The notes under the pieces were generated by a model. The model saw nothing but the letters and a program-made list of their open reading frames with translations, was not told the origin of the DNA and did not search any database. Positions 58,675 to 64,000 of a DNA stretch of 64,000 nt are shown here, piece after piece. The stretch comes from Cercis canadensis (taxonomy: Eukaryota > Streptophyta > Magnoliopsida > Fabales > Fabaceae). The position numbers and the translations under genes were made by a program. The stretch covers positions 1,265,590-1,329,589 of the forward strand of contig QAOA01007022.1 in assembly GCA_003255065.1 (NCBI GenBank), in the 5' to 3' direction. The first letter of the stretch is position 1. Each line of letters starts with the position of its first letter.

Positions 58675-60076
58675 CGGGCAAAAGGCTTACAAAAGCACAG
58701 CACCTGCTTACAAGTTGTCAACAAAATTTATAAAGCTACCTTTTTAGCAAACTGAGCAGATCCTTCAGTTAAAATATTTGGAATCTAAGTATCTAACTGT
58801 TAGTTTAGATATGTAGTTGATGCTTCCAAAAAGGAAAGAAAATAAAAAGAGAAGAATGTATGTGAAAAAGCTTTATTAAGGCATAGCCAAAAAGCTACTT
58901 GTTTCTTATTCTCTTCTTTGGCCATTCTTTTTGTCCTAACAAACTTTCACGAATCCTCACTGAAGACTATTGCTTCTGTTCCTCAAGTTCAAGAAGCTAG
59001 TTAGCTTTTCTGGTAGTCTCTCCTCGTTTAATAAGATATTATGATTATGATATTTGATTTATGCTTTAATCAAATTCAACTCCCAATTAAGGAAATCCCC
59101 ATTTGCGTAACGCCAAAAAAGAATCACATACAATGTATAGTATGTTCACTTTATATCATTGGATTCCTAACTTTAGGATTTATTTTTAAATTTTTAGGTC
59201 CATTTCGCTTTTTATTTATTTTTCCTAATGACCATTTCGCTTTCTTAACTTTGAGGTTGAGTGGAATTCCCCACAAATAGTAATTTGTTTGCTAATAATA
59301 ACAGTGAACTCGAATCACATGTAAAAGGGTAATGTTATTTTTAATATCCCTTTTCTCATTTTTTTTTTTTCATTATGCTATCCGTCCCAATTAAATTTAC
59401 ACTTTATAATTTTTTATGAACAACTCAAATTTAACATGAACCCTAAATATGAAAACGGTGACATAAATAAATAAATATGATAAATTTACTATGGTATATG
59501 CAAATTTGTTGGCATCTCCCACGGCCCCCTTTTCTCCTATTGTGCTTCACTTATCCTGTAAATCAAAGAAATGAAGAATGCCCGTGCCAATGTTATTGTT
59601 GTGCATCTCAAATCACCAATAAATCTTTCTAAGGGAACCCATTTCCTTTTTGAGACATGAAAAAGACAAGTCAACCTCCATAGTCCATAGCAATAGAGTT
59701 TACATAAGTTATTAAAGGGTATTTTCGTCTTTTAATTTGTGGGTGTCTATGTCTAATGTTTGACTCTGTTCAATTCTTAGTTATAGTTACAGAGAGACAA
59801 CTATAAGTCAACCCAACTTTAATTTGTTTGTTTGGTAGGACCTTCCGCTCTATAACTTTCTAGAGGTTAAAGAGAGTACAATGCGAAGGAGTAAAGATGA
59901 AGCCCTCATTTATGAACCATATCAACTATTTAATTACCAAAACCTTGCATTTCCCTTTTGGGAAGGTATTTAAGCACATCTACACTAGAGGGTCTCTTAC
60001 AACCACAAAATTTTTGCAGGAAAATTCTTTCATTCCTTTCCATTCTTGTCGACTTTGCCATTGCTGGAAATCAGTT
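58675..60076. other. intergenic DNA and R3-MYB promoter
   Basis: This is AT-rich, with no recognisable gene up to the MYB leader. A TATA-like GGTATTTAAGC lies at about 59966-59976, roughly 105 bp before the ATG. The ORFs that overlap the leader in other frames are not supported. Confidence 0.45.
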
Positions 60077-61617
60077 ATGGACAAACACTTGGACAAGCGC
60101 CGCAGAAAGCAAGCTAAGAAGAGTAGCTGTGACTCTGAAGGTGAGTTTCTATCCTTTTCTTTCATTACAGTACCAAATCCAATTCTGGGTTTCTTTCTTC
60201 TTTTGTTATAAAGTTTGCTTTCATTTCCTTGTCACACGAATCTTCTCTCTGTGCTTCTGGGCCTGTTAAGTTTTAACTTCTTTGCTTAAAGTTGTGAGAG
60301 AAAATTTTGCATGCAACCTTGTCTTGTTACTTATTTCTCTTTTTTTGGCCATTTTCTTTATCTGGGTTCTGTTCAATTTGGATAAATTTCTCACTTTATA
60401 TTTGATTTATGGCCCAGAAGTGAGTAGCATCGAATGGGAGTTCATTAAAATGTCAGATCAAGAAGAAGATCTTATTCACCGAATGTACAAACTGGTGGGA
60501 GAAAGGTAAGGTTTCTTCAGTGGTTTTCTCTTTAAAGCTGTTATACAGATAATAATTAATAACTCTGCAATAAATGAGTGGCCTCTTCTCAAGATTCCTT
60601 CCTTCTTTTTGCTTCAAGAACACAATTACACAAAACAGTAAAACGGTGCAGATCAATTATTTTTCTTTTCTTTCCTTCTCTTTTCCAAATGGGAGGAAAT
60701 GACTTTTTTCACCTCTCAAAAATGTTTGCATGGTCAAATAGAATAAATATTACTTCCACTTCGGTCTCTCTCTCTTACTTCTATTTGGCATGTCTCTTTA
60801 TAGTTAAATTTATTAATTTTTAATTTTGATTAATGGTAGCTTTTCCTTTTTTTTATAAAAAAGGTAATAAGAAAAGACATGGTATGGGGCTATCGATGTG
60901 TTCGACGTGAATACGCCGCGTGATCACTGACACATCTGATGATCCTCACATGTCGTTTATAATTTTTTTAAAAAAAATTATAATATTTAAGTAATTAAAT
61001 TAAAAATATAATAAATATATAATTTTATTACTAAAATATAATATTCATGTCAAATAGCCTATCAAATACACATGTCTATGAGTTCAACCGTCTCAAATAT
61101 ATACCTGTATAAATGTTATGATGAAGAAAGCAATCTAGGAAACCTAGGGAATCAACTAAAAAAATTATAAATTATTAAAAATTTTGAGAAGTGATTAAAT
61201 TTAGAATTCTATAGTATAATCTGACAAGAAAATATTTGATAAGAGAGTTTTCCTGATTGTGTGCATATGTTAAGTAGCAACTGTTTTTATTATGTCTGCA
61301 TCTAAAGAGAAAATACATTATTTATTCTGCAATTTCTTAGAATGGGTTCCACACATTGAAGAACAAGCGTGACCATAACCATTAAGCATTCTAAAAAGGC
61401 TGATAAAGCTACAGAGCTGTCGTTATCTAATTAAATATGCTAAAGCTTTTGTCTCTTAACTTGTTGGCTATACATATGTTTGTGAAACATTAGGTGGGCT
61501 CTCATAGCTGGGCGCATTCCAGGTCGGAAAGCTGAAGAGGTGGAAAGGTATTGGATAATGAGACATGGAAAGTTGTTTGCTAGCAAAAGAGAAGAGATTA
61601 AAAGATGTAAATCCTAG
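60077..61617 (+). CDS. CPC/TRY/ETC-type single-repeat R3-MYB
   Basis: Three exons join in frame: 60077-60140, 60418-60505 and 61494-61617, giving 91 residues. A basic start (KRRRKQAKK) precedes a single R3 MYB repeat (about 28-75): SSIEWEFI, DQEEDLIHRMYKLVGERW, LIAGRIPGR and VERYWIM. The bHLH-contact pattern [DE]Lx2[RK]x3Lx6Lx3R is exact, from Asp39 to Arg58. The W71 and M73 spacing matches residues of CPC needed for movement between cells. There is no activation domain, as expected for a repressor. It competes with R2R3-MYBs for GL3/EGL3-type bHLH partners and so favours root hairs and suppresses trichomes or pigment. It is TRY-like in EVSSIEWEF and ETC1/ETC3-like by position (At1g01380, At4g01060). 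The tail LFASKREEIKRCKS is a little longer than in CPC. The exact paralogue is not decided. Confidence 0.93.
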
Positions 61618-62150
61618 CTAGTAGTAATGTAGTATATATAAAGAGAACTTAGAATCTTTGTTTCCTTTTCTTATTCTTTTTTTCCCTTCGCATTTTGTGT
61701 ACTTTCCCTTTCTCATATTCAGACTTTTTATGTGTTGTAACAACGTAAGTCATATCGGCTAAGCCATTCAAATTTGGGACTTATATTTGTTGTTTACATT
61801 GAAAGAGTAAAATATATGAATGTAACCATTCTATTTACTCTATCTATAACATGTTTTAACAATTAACATAGAACTAATCCAGTGGTGATAATTTCTCTGA
61901 ATTTGTAAAGTATCGAAACTAAAAGCGATAGCAACTCCTTTTACTGTAGTAAGATTATAAATAAATAAAGAAGAAAGAGATAGTTACAGAGAATTAGGAG
62001 AGATATTTTCTTTTCTCTATTGAGTGGAAAGCACACAGATTATAAGGGAAAATTACAAAGAATCCTGAATGAGTGAAAAGGATTTGAAGAATCTTACTTA
62101 TGCTAAAAGAATTAGCTTGCAGGTTTGTTTTGCCACAATGTCTTTGTCTC
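61618..62150. other. 3' flank of the R3-MYB gene
   Basis: The 3' UTR probably ends near 61800. The remainder is AT-rich with no recognisable feature. Confidence 0.5.
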
Positions 62151-62154
62151 ACTG

Positions 62155-62312
62155 TTTTTTTTATTATTTTAGTTTTATAGTGTATTATATTGATATAATT
62201 TAAATTTTTTAATATTGTATAAATATTAATTTAATAAAATTTAAATTATATTAATTATATCTGTATAATACAACATAAAACTAAAACAATAATAATAATA
62301 ATAATAAAAAAA
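62155..62312. repeat. AT-rich foldback MITE, about 160 bp
   Basis: The outer block ATTTTAGTTTTATAGTGTATTA and its complement near 62270-62295 are inverted around an AT-only centre, and the inner AATTTAAATT blocks also pair. The right end runs into an (AAT)n stretch. The target-site duplication is not clear. Confidence 0.5.
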
Positions 62313-62838
62313 GACATATCTTGTCTCAAAAGATGTAGTATAGTCTCACCCTTGTTTTGCAGATGTTTATCCATATAAATATTTGACGCATAGCACCCTT
62401 TTGATGTCTCTGTACGGACTCGTTGATAGAAAAGACATTAAATAGTGCAGAATAGAATTAAAAATGGTTCAGAATTTTCAGTAAATAAAAAAAAAAGAAT
62501 AACATATGTTATCGTACATATATAAATTTATATATATTTTTAATATTTATATATTGAGAATAATTTTTAACTCAATAAAACATGTTTTCAATCATAAAAT
62601 TAGTTTTACTATCCTTTTCCTATATTAAAATTTCCTATATATTACAAATGTAATTACTATTTATTTATATATAAAATAAAATACACATAATCGTGTTTAA
62701 CTTATCTATACTATGCTATACAGAGTGGCATCTAAAAGAAAAAAGAAATCTACACTAAACTTTTTTGAATAGTTTAAAGCTTAGACGTTAGAGTGTAAGA
62801 ATGATTTCTCAAAAAACTCAAAGTGGTAGTGGGAATTT

Positions 62839-62840
<2 letters not shown>

Positions 62841-62881
<41 letters not shown>
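62841..62881. repeat. (TC)n microsatellite
   Basis: Twenty TC units in a row without interruption. It lies in the gene-free right end and is a likely polymorphic marker. Confidence 0.85.
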
Positions 62882-62884
<3 letters not shown>

Positions 62885-64000
62885 GAATAGTAGACTTGGT
62901 TTGACCAGTTGTTTTTTAATTGGATCACTTCCTGCATGTGCTTCTGTTTCTCAATGTCGTCTTTCAGATTATTATTAATTATTTTCTTAAGAAGTTTTAA
63001 TGTGGAAGGATAAGGAAGTCTTTTTTGTCAGCAACTGGTGTTTCAGTGTTTGCATGATACAACCTAATTCTCCAAAAAAAAAAAACAAGCATAGTGTGTA
63101 AGCCCAATAAGAAACTCAATCAGCTTAGCTAACTCTAAACGAGTTTTACTTCAACAATAAGAAACTCTAACAATATTCTCAAAAATGCCATCTCCAACGA
63201 GTTTTCAAAAGTTAGTTTTTGGGTGTTTGTAAATTAATTTAGAGAAAACAACTTATTCTCAAGGCTAAATTGTTATTTTGGTTATTGTTTTCTGTTTCAA
63301 CTTTCAATCTAGATCATGAACTATGATATGTCTTTAGAGCTTCTCATTGATTAATTTTGTTAATGTTTTAGAAAAAAAAAAACAACGATAACTTTTTATA
63401 TAGATTTAGTCTAAATAAGTACATCAGCTAAAANCTTTTTTTTTTTATACTTTTGACTACAACTCTAAATTTAAATACAAAATTTAATTTTAAGAATGGA
63501 TTCAATATCATTTGAGTATAAACGATTTGGTACAATTAAAAACTCTAAGTATAAGTTTAAATGTCACTTAAATTCTTTTCTTTTATGATCTCACTTAAAT
63601 TTTTATACAACGAGACTTAGACTCATGCAGAATTTCTAGTTAACTTACTCCACACAAATGGTATATTTCATCTCAAAAGAGACCCGTATATGCAGAGTTT
63701 AGACATAGTTTACCCTAATTATAAGAGAATTATATTTGTATTATTTTTTTAAAAAAAAAAAATCTCAAAGGAAGCATAGTCAATGTAGTACCTATTAGGA
63801 AAAAGGTGATTCCCTTTCCAAAGAGAATGAGTCACGAAAGTATAACAGCAATATTTGAATCTTGATTAAGAATGAATAGGTTTTCAGATGGATTTAGAGA
63901 GCAAAATGGGAACGGTACCGTACAAAAAACGGCGCCGCTTTCCAGTTGTACGTGGAAAAATGGGAATGATGCATTTCACAAAACACAAATGTCGCCAATA
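62882..64000. other. AT-rich right end, no gene seen
   Basis: A single N precedes a T run at about 63434. Near the edge (63910-63960) the sequence turns GC-richer, with ACGGCGCCGC, as often before a transcription start. A gene may begin beyond 64000 but nothing coding is visible. Confidence 0.4.

Noticed and set aside
1-64000. tRNA, rRNA, CRISPR or bacterial-type operons
   Set aside because: No such signatures were seen. The window is plainly plant nuclear DNA.

Overview
The window is nuclear DNA of a flowering plant, almost certainly a rosid eudicot. Coding exons are separated by AT-rich introns with GT/AG borders, and every recognisable protein is plant-type. These include an ABA receptor, a DYW pentatricopeptide protein, a PORR chloroplast splicing factor, a thylakoid rhodanese-like protein, a Dicer-like 2 piece, a centromeric histone H3 and a CPC/TRY-type R3-MYB. 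The protein sequences would fit a woody rosid, perhaps Rosales. The species cannot be fixed from the sequence alone. The sequence is a draft assembly with N gaps and several single-N joins. I see no rRNA or tRNA genes, no CRISPR array and no complete autonomous transposon.

Layout. 1-2.7 kb: probable leader of a minus-strand gene running off the left edge, a foldback MITE and a 546-bp MULE-type element. 3.07-3.96 kb (+): decayed copy of the CCCH/RING spliceosome protein RNF113. 4.70-9.7 kb (-): plastid phospholipase A1 PLIP1, with a 2-kb leader intron. 9.8-19 kb: gene-poor AT-rich DNA with a second MULE-type element (13.35-13.94 kb). 19.23-21.07 kb (+): ABA receptor PYL9. 22.99-25.80 kb (-): DYW-type PPR protein. 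27.38-28.95 kb (-): WTF1. 30.08-34.06 kb (+): CHID1-like GH18 protein. 35.25-38.95 kb (+): TROL. 40.33-44.40 kb (-): DCL2 that has lost its helicase half. 45.09-46.03 kb: a MULE and a hairpin MITE side by side. 46.59-49.78 kb (+): CENH3. 50.91-58.67 kb: a three-level transposon nest, MULE containing hAT containing PIF/Harbinger, the last carrying pieces of an acid-lipase gene and an NBS-LRR gene. 60.08-61.62 kb (+): R3-MYB. 61.6-64 kb: AT-rich, no gene seen.

Gene order. As I recall the Arabidopsis map, RNF113, PYL9, CENH3 and ETC1 lie together at At1g01350-01380. PYL7, PPR, WTF1, CHID1-like, TROL and ETC3 lie at At4g01026-01060. This window carries both sets interleaved on one chromosome. That is what is expected of a lineage keeping the order that existed before the Arabidopsis duplication and gene loss. 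PLIP1 and DCL2 are not part of either Arabidopsis set.

Shared themes. Three products serve the chloroplast: PLIP1 acts on thylakoid lipid, WTF1 in intron splicing, and TROL in anchoring ferredoxin-NADP reductase. The PPR protein is an organelle RNA editing factor. PYL9 is a hormone receptor, CENH3 marks centromeres, and the R3-MYB is an inhibitor of epidermal patterning. They are neighbours by ancestry and do not form a functional unit.
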